Assembly: GCA_019090225.1 (NCBI GenBank)
Contig: JAHRWI010000077.1
Span: 1 to 11,485 of the forward strand
DNA from: Porticoccaceae bacterium
GTDB lineage: Bacteria; Pseudomonadota; Gammaproteobacteria; Pseudomonadales; Porticoccaceae
Reading direction: 5' to 3'
Length of the DNA: 11,485 nt
In this document: in pieces, positions 1 through 6,750 of the stretch
How the letters are laid out: each line of letters starts with the position of its first letter
How positions within the stretch are numbered: the first letter of the stretch is position 1
The notes under the pieces: model-generated
What the model was told of the DNA's origin: nothing
The model's input: the letters and a program-made list of their open reading frames with translations, nothing else
Database searches by the model: none
Made by a program: the position numbers and the translations under genes

Positions 1-686
1 CGCCGCCAGTTCCATACGTAGTAGGCCTCGGCACTGGTGTTGTCAGAGAAATCGTAAGCCATGTAGAGCATTTCCTGAGGCAGCAGTCGCTCTTTAACTT
101 CGGTACCCGGCGTTGTGGTTTTAGCGAAATCGGCAGGGTTTTGCATCTGATTGATGCCGCCCCCCATGATGTTACTTTCACCCCAGCTCACTACCTGTTT
201 ACCGGCACGCAAGGTAGTGAAATGGCCACCCAACTCCCAACTGCCGTAGACAAACAGATCGTAGAGAGTGAACTGGTTATATTCATTGCGCGCACCCTCT
301 GGAACGCCATCAAGCGTTCCGGCCGGTGTATCGCCACTACAGTTAGTACACTTGTTCGCACCGTCCATCATCGCGAAATCGTAGAGATAACCGAAGCGGG
401 CAAAAACGCCAACATCACCCCAGGACACACCGGCATCGGTGATAAAAGACAGCGGCGCGCTGTAAACATCGCCAGAACCATCAAAGATAGTGCCTCGGCC
501 ACTGGGTGTGGTATTTAAGGACTGAACATTTTTGGTCGACATCGCCACACTGGCTGAAACGGTGGTGTCGATGTAACCGGTCATATCTGAGTTATCGAAC
601 TTCAACTCAAAGGCGCTTGCGCTACCGGCCACTAAAGTCAGGCCGCAAACGGCAGACTTTATATACTTGCTTTTAAGTACTTTCAT
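1..686 (-). CDS. DUF1302 family outer-membrane protein, partial (3' end beyond window)
   Basis: I translated the minus strand from ATG at 684-686 by hand and it stays open to the left edge (228 complete codons). It begins with a Sec signal peptide (MKVLKSKYIKSAVCGLTLVAGSASA, about 25 residues, cleavage before FELKF). The mature part is rich in aromatic and polar alternation typical of an outer-membrane beta barrel. Segments recognisable from DUF1302 proteins are TGYIDTTVSASVAM near the N terminus, then LRAGKQVVSWGES, GGGINQMQNPAD and KERLLPQEMLYMAY. These proteins usually occur in proteobacterial catabolic clusters, often with a DUF1329 partner, and are thought to act at the outer membrane; the exact role is unknown. 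DUF1302 proteins normally exceed 500 residues, so more than half is missing. An AGGGG lies 15 nt before this ATG, which is long; a TTG at 690-692 would sit 9 nt from it and is an alternative start. A CTNCSG pair of cysteines occurs in an insert near residue 113. Confidence 0.85.
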   Translation of the reverse strand, partial: MKVLKSKYIKSAVCGLTLVAGSASAFELKFDNSDMTGYIDTTVSASVAMSTKNVQSLNTTPSGRGTIFDGSGDVYSAPLSFITDAGVSWGDVGVFARFGYLYDFAMMDGANKCTNCSGDTPAGTLDGVPEGARNEYNQFTLYDLFVYGSWELGGHFTTLRAGKQVVSWGESNIMGGGINQMQNPADFAKTTTPGTEVKERLLPQEMLYMAYDFSDNTSAEAYYVWNWR

Positions 687-976
687 TTTCAACAAAACTT
701 ACCCCTCTTATTACTCATTAATTTTCTGATTTTTTATAGTCGACTACAGAATCAAACTGCTTTGCACGGCGATAATGGCCAGGGATCACACAAACAAATA
801 TGAGCCACAACACCTCAAAAACTATCGCTTAATGCTCAAGATTCTCGAAAGTAAAACATCATGAAAAGATCACTCAATTGCCTGATCCAGAAAAATATTG
901 ACCCACGAAGCGATCAGTCCGGGCAAAAACAAACCCGGATAAAAGAGATATAAAACAAACGTGCCGGACGGCAATA

Positions 977-1000
977 AGAAATTTTCGCAAGGGAATTTCT
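977..1000. other. Hairpin with GNRA tetraloop
   Basis: Read on the plus strand, AGAAATT (977-983) pairs perfectly with AATTTCT (994-1000). The inner TTC/GGG extends the stem with two G-U pairs and a C-G pair closing a GCAA loop (987-990), a GNRA tetraloop. The GNRA loop exists only in the plus-strand RNA, that is in a leader of the cyclase gene. No U-tract follows, so it is not a terminator. Confidence 0.4.
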
Positions 1001-1072
1001 CTCTCGATTGTTACAGCTACTTCTATCGACTACAGAGGCCAAATATCCTTAAGCAGGAATTCGAGCGCGACA

Positions 1073-1101
1073 AACATAAACAGATGGCATAGTTATGTCA
1101 A
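1073..1101 (-). promoter_or_regulatory. Candidate sigma-70 promoter for the DUF1302 gene
   Basis: On the minus strand there is a perfect -35 hexamer TTGACA (1101-1096), a 17-nt spacer, and TATGTT (1078-1073), which matches the -10 consensus at four of six positions. Transcription would start near 1066 and give a leader of roughly 380 nt before the DUF1302 start at 686. The -35 box lies inside the dyad at 1094-1113, as expected for a repressor or activator site. This is pattern reading only. Confidence 0.45.
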
Positions 1102-1113
1102 CTAGATGACATA
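1094..1113. promoter_or_regulatory. Dyad operator candidate
   Basis: The arms TATGTCA (1094-1100) and TGACATA (1107-1113) are perfect inverted repeats around a 6-bp centre ACTAGA that itself holds CTAG. A 20-bp dyad of this form is typical of a dimeric regulator such as a TetR, GntR or LuxR-type protein. It overlaps the candidate -35 box on the minus strand and lies about 175 bp upstream of the cyclase gene, so it could control both divergent genes. The regulator is not in the window. Confidence 0.45.
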
Positions 1114-1276
1114 TAACAATTATTAATGCATAACATGCCTGAATATTGTTACTCAAAGAACGTCGCCCAGAAAACGTGAACTCGCACTGTTAACACTCTG
1201 CCTTATTGTCTATCCACAAATTAGAGCAAGAGATCTATTCAGCCGTTACTATACGGAGACAAATCAAAAATCTAAT

Positions 1277-1283
1277 AGAGGGG
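1277..1283 (+). promoter_or_regulatory. Ribosome binding site of the cyclase gene
   Basis: AGAGGGG ends 5 nt before ATG 1289. It favours that ATG over the in-frame internal GTG in front of Gly-Asn-Lys-Leu-Ala, which would give a shorter, more conventional signal peptide but has only a weak AAGG upstream. Confidence 0.6.
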
Positions 1284-1288
1284 AAACC

Positions 1289-2302
1289 ATGGAATATTCA
1301 CAATCTAGACACGATCGATCAAGAAACTATCGCGTTAAAGGTAAGTCACTGGTGGGCAACAAACTCGCCTGCCTCACTGCCTGCCTATGCCTCTCACTGC
1401 CAGCTATGGCGGAAGAAGAAAAATGGTGGCCATCAAAATGGGGTGCTGATGACCGAATGGGCTCAATGAACCTGCTCACGCCAGAAAAAGCAATAGAAGC
1501 TGCCAAGCTGGTTAAAACAGGCAAGAGCTACGCCTTAGCCATGGACTCTGGTCCTGATACACCAGCAGGTGCTGGGCTAACACCTCGCTCATTCGCTCTG
1601 TCAGTCGTACAACCCAGTCAATTACTCGGCAAGACTTCAGGCAAAAATGGCTTCGGTTTTAACGATGATTTTGTCAATGCCTGGCTTGGTGTCGGCACGC
1701 AGATCGACGGCCTGGGCCACGTTGGCATATTCAACCGCTACTACAACGGTGTTAAAGCCGAGGACTTTATTACCTATACCGGGCTGAAAGACTTTGCCCT
1801 GCACAAAATGCCTCCGATCACTACTCGAGGCGTTCTGCTGGATATCGCTGCTTACAAAAACAAAACCTTTATGGAAGCTGGTGAAGTCATAACTGTGGCG
1901 GATATCAAAGGCGCAGCCAAGGCTCAGGGCGTGTCCATCGGCAAGGGCGACATCGTCTTGTTCAACACCGGTTGGATGAAAGCAAAACTGAAATCCGACC
2001 CCGATCTCTTTAACAACAAGGAACCGGGACTAGGTGTGGCAGGCGCGCAGTATTTAATCGACCTGGGCGTGGTGGCAATCGGTGAAGACAGTTTTGGGCT
2101 TGAGGCCGTGCCCGGAGAAGACCCTGAAATATTATTCCCGGTACATCAGTTGATGCTGGTTAAGCACGGCGTTTATGTGCTGGAAAATATCGTCACTGAA
2201 GAACTGGTCGCCGATAAAGCCTGGGAATTTATGTTGGTGATCGGTATACCCAAGTATGTCGGCGCGGTACAGGCTCTGATTAATCCTATCGCGATTCGAT
2301 AA
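1289..2302 (+). CDS. Secreted cyclase-family hydrolase (kynurenine formamidase/isatin hydrolase-like fold)
   Basis: This 337-aa protein belongs to the cyclase family (Pfam Cyclase), whose characterised members are metal-dependent hydrolases of amides or cyclic amides, such as kynurenine formamidase and isatin hydrolase. The family body follows a WWPSKWGADDRMGSMNLLTPE stretch (about 46-66), with GVGTQIDGLGHVG as the metal-site motif, TRGVLLDIA, GKGDIVLFNTGW, and HGVYVLENIVTEEL near the C terminus. The classic HxGTHxDxxxH motif is changed: the His of GTH is Gln here (GTQID), which I recall as usual for the larger secreted members. An unusually long basic N-region of about 25 residues precedes a hydrophobic core ending LPAMA, giving a Sec signal and periplasmic location. 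If translation starts at the internal GTG, the signal is conventional. The substrate is unknown; amide, lactam or lactone opening is the likely chemistry. The gene stands alone on the plus strand and converges on the dienelactone-hydrolase gene. Confidence 0.85.
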   Translation: MEYSQSRHDRSRNYRVKGKSLVGNKLACLTACLCLSLPAMAEEEKWWPSKWGADDRMGSMNLLTPEKAIEAAKLVKTGKSYALAMDSGPDTPAGAGLTPRSFALSVVQPSQLLGKTSGKNGFGFNDDFVNAWLGVGTQIDGLGHVGIFNRYYNGVKAEDFITYTGLKDFALHKMPPITTRGVLLDIAAYKNKTFMEAGEVITVADIKGAAKAQGVSIGKGDIVLFNTGWMKAKLKSDPDLFNNKEPGLGVAGAQYLIDLGVVAIGEDSFGLEAVPGEDPEILFPVHQLMLVKHGVYVLENIVTEELVADKAWEFMLVIGIPKYVGAVQALINPIAIR

Positions 2303-2350
2303 GTAGTCTAAGCCCAACTCTCAGTCCAACTTAACCAACCGAACCTCAAA

Positions 2351-2391
2351 CACCCACCTGTCACGCTGATAAGCAATGTGGCAGGTGGGTG
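2351..2391. terminator. Hairpin between convergent genes, probable bidirectional terminator
   Basis: The arms CACCCACCTGTCAC (2351-2364) and GTGGCAGGTGGGTG (2378-2391) form a 14-bp GC-rich stem with a single mismatch position (G-U in the plus-strand RNA) and a 13-nt loop. It lies between the stop of the cyclase gene (2302) and the stop of the oppositely oriented hydrolase gene (2444). No clear U-tract follows on either strand, so intrinsic termination is not certain; it may act with Rho or protect mRNA 3' ends. Confidence 0.65.
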
Positions 2392-2443
2392 GTAGAGTAA
2401 TAAGTGCAGCAAATCAATTAGTGCTTCTTTCGTCTGCTTCAAC

Positions 2444-3181
2444 TCACTTCAGTTTGCGAGCAAACAACTCAAAAGCAATATCCCAATGCCGCTCCGCTGC
2501 TTCGTGGTGATAGCCCATCCGTTGCGGGAAGGCAAAACCATGGCCAGTATCGGGAATTTTCTCAACCACACAATCAACATTATTGTCCGTGAGGGTCTGG
2601 GAGAGCATGCCAATTTCTTTATCTGGCACGTAGGGGTCATGCTCGGCAAAGCCAAAATACAAAGTGCAATCGGGCAGGATTTTGGGTATGAACAAGTGAG
2701 CTGAGTCGTCCTGCCGGGTGACATGAGACACGCCATACAAGGACAACATCGCTTTAAAGCGCTCGGGGAAGGCTCCAGTGACCGCCAGGACAAACTTGCC
2801 ACTCATGCAGTAGCCGATACAACCCATGGGACCTGGCTTTGCCTGTGGCTGATCATCTATCCACGAAATCAAACTTTCCGTGTCATTAATAATCATGGTG
2901 TTGCTGTGAAGCTCAAGCATCTCCATCATGCGCGCGCCGGGATCACGAATACCGTAACGGTAATATAGATTAGGAATAATCGCGTAGTAACCCTGAGCGG
3001 CAATACGACGCACAAAGTCATACAACTCGCCCCGCACACCTGGCGCATCCATATAAAGCACCACCGGCGGACAAGGCCCGCCTTCTTTTGGATAGGCCAC
3101 AAAACATTCCATCTTGCCGTCTTTGGTCGGCACATTAATAAAGGCCTCATCGATCGCTACTGCGTTGGCGTCTTCACTCAT
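2444..3181 (-). CDS. Dienelactone hydrolase family protein
   Basis: This 245-aa cytoplasmic alpha/beta hydrolase has the full length of the dienelactone hydrolase (carboxymethylenebutenolidase) family. The nucleophile elbow is GYCMSG with Cys125 as nucleophile, the acid is Asp182 in FAEHDPYVP, and the histidine is His214 in DTGHGFAFP, so the Cys-Asp-His triad of the family is complete. Early residues include VVLYMDAPGVRGE, the usual region after the first strands. Classical members open dienelactone in chlorocatechol breakdown, but many homologues hydrolyse other lactones or esters, and no ring-cleavage dioxygenase is seen here, so the substrate is open. The start has a clean AGGAG with 7-nt spacing. 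It is last in the minus-strand series, 116 bp after the propeller gene, and ends at the convergent hairpin. Confidence 0.9.
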   Translation of the reverse strand: MSEDANAVAIDEAFINVPTKDGKMECFVAYPKEGGPCPPVVLYMDAPGVRGELYDFVRRIAAQGYYAIIPNLYYRYGIRDPGARMMEMLELHSNTMIINDTESLISWIDDQPQAKPGPMGCIGYCMSGKFVLAVTGAFPERFKAMLSLYGVSHVTRQDDSAHLFIPKILPDCTLYFGFAEHDPYVPDKEIGMLSQTLTDNNVDCVVEKIPDTGHGFAFPQRMGYHHEAAERHWDIAFELFARKLK

Positions 3182-3252
3182 ACATCTACTCCTATGACGT
3201 TGTTTACACTGATAGATTTACATTGATAGTTATTTATCGGGTCAAGATGACT

Positions 3253-3263
3253 AGACTAGACTA
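3253..3263. promoter_or_regulatory. AGACTAGACTA element, shared with the region at 9854-9864
   Basis: GACTA is present three times in tandem at 3249-3263, upstream of the dienelactone-hydrolase gene. The 11-mer AGACTAGACTA here occurs again as its reverse complement TAGTCTAGTCT at 9854-9864 in the other divergent promoter region. It could be a shared regulator site; this rests on by-eye matching. Confidence 0.25.
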
Positions 3264-3297
3264 CCCCACCCCAATCGACCCTAGCCTGACTCGACAT

Positions 3298-4434
3298 TTA
3301 CTTTGCTTCGATGGCCATAATGAAACCGTCCGGCAACTCCCGACGCCCGGCGATAAAATCACCGTTGATATCGGCCACTAACAATTTGCCAAAAGCAAAA
3401 TGAATTCCGGTCGGGTTTACGAATCCGGATGCGACTGGATGTACTGCCCCGGAGTCGTCAATTCGATATACGTAGCCGTCCTGCTCCAAAGCCTGAGTCA
3501 TCGGCACAGGGATTTGCATATCTCCGATGGCGGCGACAAATAGCTGACCACCATAGTTGCCGAAACCTTCAGGCGCATAGGCCATGCCCGATGTCCTGCC
3601 GATACCCGGCGCGATGATCTCGCCAACGATCTCACCGGCAGCATTGACTCGGGCAATACCGCCCTTCGGCGCGTTCTGCTGAGGACCAATGCCGGGACCG
3701 ACAGAGACCAGCATATACTGATTATCCTGAGTAAAATTAAGTGCAAAAGGTAAACCCCAGGCCACGGGATCGAAGGTGATAAATGGTTCGCAATTACCAT
3801 CGGCAATGGTCTGATAAACCGTGGCATTCTTTAAGGTCACCGAAAAAAACCGATTGGCAAAGGCGCTGTCATCTGGCCCGAAGCGACCATCGGCTCCAAA
3901 ACCTGCTTTCATGCCACCTTTCTTTTTAGCTAAAGCCTGCAAGGTGCATAAGCGAGTAACAGCCCCCACACCATCCTGGGGGATGGCCTGAACCAGATGA
4001 TTTTCCAGGGCAGAGTCAAATCCGGATTTCTGCTGGGAGAGCACCACAAACTGACCAGCCACCTTGCCAAAACCCGGTGGCGCAATATCAAAACCAACCA
4101 CGGGGGGGAGTTTTTTTAGATCTATCTCAACGTTAATATTCCCCTCAGCATCAAAGGACAATATCCGACTGCCCTTCTCACCCACTGCGCCCCCATCGTC
4201 GTTAACCACGACTCGATCACCTCGGTCACGCATGAACAGAGGATCATAGAAATTGCCGATACCGATAAAGGTGCTAGCGCCAAAGCCTTCTGCGGCTTTC
4301 ACTTTTGGCAAGGTCATGACTTTATCCATTACCCGCTGGGCTTCGTCGATAGCCCAGGACATCGGGGCTGACAGGCTAAGCAGTAACGCCAAAATTTTCG
4401 TTGCCCCAAAAAAAATATCGCTGCAAAGTTTCAC
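3298..4434 (-). CDS. Secreted beta-propeller-like protein of unknown function
   Basis: This 378-aa protein has a Sec signal peptide (hydrophobic core ILALLLSLSAPMSWA, cleavage near residue 28) and is therefore probably periplasmic. The mature part looks like a repeat-based beta propeller of the NHL/SMP-30 kind. A motif AP-x-GFG-x-x-x-GQ-L/F-V occurs twice, in GFDIAPPGFGKVAGQFVVLS (114-133) and GMAYAPEGFGNYGGQLFVAA (283-302), and a related NPTGIHFAFGKLLVADINGD lies at 340-359. Blade-like units IxxFDAEGNI, ARVNAAGEIVGEI and VYRIDDSGAVHPVASG repeat through the chain. Cysteines at about 163 and 215 could form a disulfide. Propellers of this type include lactonases and scaffold or binding proteins; I cannot assign a reaction. 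The start has GGGAGA 6 nt upstream. It sits 132 bp after the small membrane protein gene in the same direction. Confidence 0.7.
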   Translation of the reverse strand: MKLCSDIFFGATKILALLLSLSAPMSWAIDEAQRVMDKVMTLPKVKAAEGFGASTFIGIGNFYDPLFMRDRGDRVVVNDDGGAVGEKGSRILSFDAEGNINVEIDLKKLPPVVGFDIAPPGFGKVAGQFVVLSQQKSGFDSALENHLVQAIPQDGVGAVTRLCTLQALAKKKGGMKAGFGADGRFGPDDSAFANRFFSVTLKNATVYQTIADGNCEPFITFDPVAWGLPFALNFTQDNQYMLVSVGPGIGPQQNAPKGGIARVNAAGEIVGEIIAPGIGRTSGMAYAPEGFGNYGGQLFVAAIGDMQIPVPMTQALEQDGYVYRIDDSGAVHPVASGFVNPTGIHFAFGKLLVADINGDFIAGRRELPDGFIMAIEAK

Positions 4435-4566
4435 TGTGATTCTCCCAGGTGGTCTAATTGCTCACGTTCCAGAATAAATTATATTTTCGCATATGCATCG
4501 ACCTGTCAGTAAAGACGTGTATGACCGATGTCCAAATTTGTCCGCGAAACAGTGCGAGTCATTCTA

Positions 4567-4929
4567 TTATTCTGCTACGATTTTTTTATTGAACCAGATA
4601 ACTACCCAGTTCATCCCACATACAAACACCAACAACATAACAGCAGGGGTATGGGCCATACCAATAGAAAAGCCGCTTACCAACCAAAAGACTGATAATA
4701 GTACCGTCGCTACTGTCAACATGAGCATGTTAAGTTTAAAAATTGACCACAGAGCGAACAAAGAAATAAGTGCTGGCACCACCAGAGGCGTTGGACCAAA
4801 ATGAGAAATCTCTGAAAAATAACGACCGTCGTTCGTCAATGGCGTTGTCCATAGCCAATAACCCGCCCGAAAACACCAAAGACACGCGCCAAACGCTAAT
4901 AATTCAGAAACTATTCGATAAACTCTCAT
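4567..4929 (-). CDS. Small integral membrane protein, four predicted helices, unknown function
   Basis: The 120-aa product has four hydrophobic segments: about residues 5-27, 46-64, 67-90 and 95-114. Short loops join them, and the C terminus ends in FNKKIVAE. The loop between helices 1 and 2 carries TPLTNDGRYFSEISHFGPTP. Membership of a named family is not evident to me. It lies 34 bp after the crotonase gene stop and points the same way, which suggests co-transcription. The ribosome binding site in front of ATG 4929 is weak (no clear AGGAG), so expression may depend on translational coupling. The hydrophobic pattern and operon position argue that it is a real gene. Confidence 0.6.
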   Translation of the reverse strand: MRVYRIVSELLAFGACLWCFRAGYWLWTTPLTNDGRYFSEISHFGPTPLVVPALISLFALWSIFKLNMLMLTVATVLLSVFWLVSGFSIGMAHTPAVMLLVFVCGMNWVVIWFNKKIVAE

Positions 4930-4963
4930 CGACTAGCTCTGCACTAGCGTGACCGCACAGCCA

Positions 4964-5785
4964 CTAACGCCCTTTATATTCCGGCTCACGCTTTTCCAAA
5001 AAGGCTTTCCGTGCCTCGCGGCTATCCTCGGATCTGTCCAGAATTCCTGAAGCACTGGAGGTTAACGTCATGGTCGCTTCGAGACTCGCGTCCATGGCCG
5101 TACGCATAATGCGCTTGCTAATCCATTGCACCAGAGGTGGACTTTTGATGATCCGCTCACACATCTCGCGAGTTTTAGCTTCCAGATCATCGCTTGTGTA
5201 CAGGTGATTCAGCAAACCCCAGCGGTAAGATTCTTCGGCATCGAGAAAGCCGCCGGTATAAAACAGCTCCAACGCTCGGCCCATGCCGACAATACGCGGC
5301 AGTAAATACAGTGCGCCATTTTCCGGGATCTGACCAACATTTTGATAGGTGAAAAACCGCGTAGTCTCACAGCCAAGCCTGATATCGCAATGCAGGGCCA
5401 TATCCAGTCCGGCACCGACGGCAGCGCCGTTAATCATGGCGATAGTGGGTTTGCGGATCATGGAAATATCACGAAACAGTGGTGTGAAGTGTTCGCTAAA
5501 GTGCTGTCGGGTGCCATCAACGCCGGGGTCACCGACTTGCTCAACGGCTCGTGATTTCATATCCGCGCCTGCGCAAAACGCTTTGCCGACACCGGTCAGC
5601 ACGATGACACGAATATTCGGGTCGGCATCACCAGCGCGCATATATTCACCGACCTTGGCCATGGTCGAGTCCGGCTCCGACAGGCCATAGAGGGCATTAA
5701 GCCGGTCAGGCCGATTAAACTTAATCCACAATATGCCGGATTCTTCCGGCTCATAGCCTAGATAGTCAACGAGTTCCAGTGCCAC
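4964..5785 (-). CDS. Enoyl-CoA hydratase/isomerase (crotonase) family protein
   Basis: From GTG 5785 the product has 273 residues, a normal crotonase length. I chose this start because AGGGGG lies 7 nt upstream; the frame extends 13 codons to a GTG at 5824 with no good ribosome binding site. Motifs in order are FNRPDRLNAL, AFCAGADM (first oxyanion-hole segment), INGAAVGAGLDMALHCDIRLG (second oxyanion-hole segment) and VGQIPENGALYLLPRIVG. Classical hydratases carry two catalytic Glu; here the first position (GAGLD) is Asp128 and the second appears to be a non-acidic residue. An acid in IPENG (Glu155) sits where PaaG-type isomerases have Asp (PDxGG). I infer an isomerase-like or other crotonase reaction on a CoA thioester rather than plain hydration. 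The gene follows the SDR by 44 bp, in one operon. Confidence 0.88.
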   Translation of the reverse strand: MALELVDYLGYEPEESGILWIKFNRPDRLNALYGLSEPDSTMAKVGEYMRAGDADPNIRVIVLTGVGKAFCAGADMKSRAVEQVGDPGVDGTRQHFSEHFTPLFRDISMIRKPTIAMINGAAVGAGLDMALHCDIRLGCETTRFFTYQNVGQIPENGALYLLPRIVGMGRALELFYTGGFLDAEESYRWGLLNHLYTSDDLEAKTREMCERIIKSPPLVQWISKRIMRTAMDASLEATMTLTSSASGILDRSEDSREARKAFLEKREPEYKGR

Positions 5786-5792
5786 TATTACA

Positions 5793-5798
5793 CCCCCT
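5793..5798 (-). promoter_or_regulatory. Ribosome binding site deciding the crotonase start
   Basis: AGGGGG on the minus strand is 7 nt from GTG 5785. The upstream GTG at 5824 has no comparable site, so the 13 extra codons are probably untranslated leader. Confidence 0.65.
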
Positions 5799-5829
5799 GT
5801 TATTTTTAGTTTAGGCTTTAACACCAGAC

Positions 5830-6675
5830 TTAAGAAGCCCGCTTATCTTTCTTCAAAGCCTGGCAGTTATCGGCCCAGTCATAGCCCGCAGACAAACGCT
5901 CAAAACGCTTATTGATATATTTGCGCATGGAGGGATCGGTGAAGATATAAGGTGCATCATCGATAATCGCTTCAAGCACTTGCTCACCAACGATATCAGG
6001 GTCGAGACCTTTACCAAGCATTTCCGCATTGGCATCCAGATCGCGGGCTTCGCGCTGACCACCATATTGCTCCTGTCGGTTACGAGTACCGCTAGCGATA
6101 TTGGTCGCCACCACGCCGGGGCAGAGCACAGACACACCGATATTGTCATCGCGATGTTCTTCCATCATGGTTTCCATAATGGTCACCACGGCAAACTTGG
6201 TGGCATTGTACGGCCCCATATATCGGAAGCTAACCATACCGGCCATAGACGCGGTACTCATCACGTGACCACCTTCACCGTGAGATTCAATCAGGGGCAC
6301 GAAGGCCTGCAGACCATAGATTACACCCCACAGGTTGACATCCATGACCCACCGCCAGTTTTCAACGGAGCATTTATCGGACTTGCCGCTGACGCCAATC
6401 CCGGCGTTATTACACAGCACGTGAACCTTACCGAAAGCTTCGATGGTGGCATCAGCGGCAGCAAATACTGAATCACGATCAGCCACATCTGAGACCACAC
6501 CCGCTGCGTCAATACCCTTCAGCTTTAGCTCCGCCACTGCCGCATCCATGGGGCCTTTTTCAATATCACCGATCATGACCTTCATGCCTGCTGCGCCAAA
6601 AGCCCGCGCCATCCCCAGGCCCATGCCACTGGCACCACCGGTGATAAATGCTACTTTGCCTGCTACGTCTTTCAT
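5830..6675 (-). CDS. Short-chain dehydrogenase/reductase (SDR), classical type
   Basis: This 281-aa cytoplasmic NAD(P)-dependent oxidoreductase has a complete classical SDR set. The cofactor motif TGGASGMG is at 12-19, Asp37 after the second strand (IGDIEKG) suggests NAD preference, and an SDVAD segment surrounds Asp63. NNAG is at 89-92, and the catalytic residues are Asn114, Ser143, Tyr156 and Lys160 (YNATK). The substrate loop after CPGVVATNI is long (SGTRNRQEQYGGQREARDLD) and the C terminus extends about 30 residues beyond a minimal SDR. It would oxidise an alcohol or reduce a ketone in the pathway. AAGGGG lies 9 nt before ATG. It is the first gene of the minus-strand series, directly downstream of the DnaA-box repeats. 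Confidence 0.92.
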   Translation of the reverse strand: MKDVAGKVAFITGGASGMGLGMARAFGAAGMKVMIGDIEKGPMDAAVAELKLKGIDAAGVVSDVADRDSVFAAADATIEAFGKVHVLCNNAGIGVSGKSDKCSVENWRWVMDVNLWGVIYGLQAFVPLIESHGEGGHVMSTASMAGMVSFRYMGPYNATKFAVVTIMETMMEEHRDDNIGVSVLCPGVVATNIASGTRNRQEQYGGQREARDLDANAEMLGKGLDPDIVGEQVLEAIIDDAPYIFTDPSMRKYINKRFERLSAGYDWADNCQALKKDKRAS

Positions 6676-6691
6676 TTTGCTTGACCCCTTT

Positions 6692-6719
6692 TATGTGGAT
6701 AAGAGTATGTGGATAAGAA
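6692..6719. repeat. Tandem repeat of two 14-bp units, each with a perfect DnaA box
   Basis: TATGTGGATAAGA occurs at 6692-6704 and again at 6706-6718, a 14-bp period. On the minus strand each unit contains TTATCCACA, the consensus DnaA box (6702-6694 and 6716-6708). The pair ends about 17 bp upstream of the SDR start codon, so a bound protein would affect transcription or lie in the leader. The units may come from replication slippage. Confidence 0.75.
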
Positions 6720-6750
6720 TTGATTTATGAGACCTAATCTCGACAAAAAC

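Larger units (their letters stand above)
687..1288. other. 602-bp divergent intergenic region between DUF1302 gene and cyclase gene
   Basis: No convincing gene is seen here; a short plus-strand frame from 1206 runs into the cyclase gene in another frame and has no supporting features. The stretch is AT-rich and unusually long for two divergent genes. It holds a perfect 10-bp palindrome TAGTCGACTA (737-746), an 11-mer TCGACTACAGA that occurs twice (740-750 and 1026-1036), a hairpin (977-1000), and a dyad overlapping a candidate minus-strand promoter (1073-1113). The size suggests long 5' leaders or several regulator sites. Confidence 0.7.

Noticed and set aside
141..518. Plus-strand open frame of 125 codons
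   Set aside because: It lies antisense to the DUF1302 gene, whose translation is clearly recognisable; the plus-strand product shows no domain or sensible start site.
1206..1469. Plus-strand open frame of 87 codons overlapping the cyclase start
   Set aside because: No good ribosome binding site, and half of it lies in another frame of the cyclase gene, which has an AGAGGGG site and family motifs.
4493..4804. Plus-strand open frame of 103 codons
   Set aside because: It is antisense to the four-helix membrane protein, and its composition (Thr/Asn-rich with no pattern) looks like a shadow.
5786..5824. N-terminal 13-codon extension of the crotonase from GTG 5824
   Set aside because: The internal GTG at 5785 has a much better ribosome binding site, and the extension adds nothing recognisable to the family fold.
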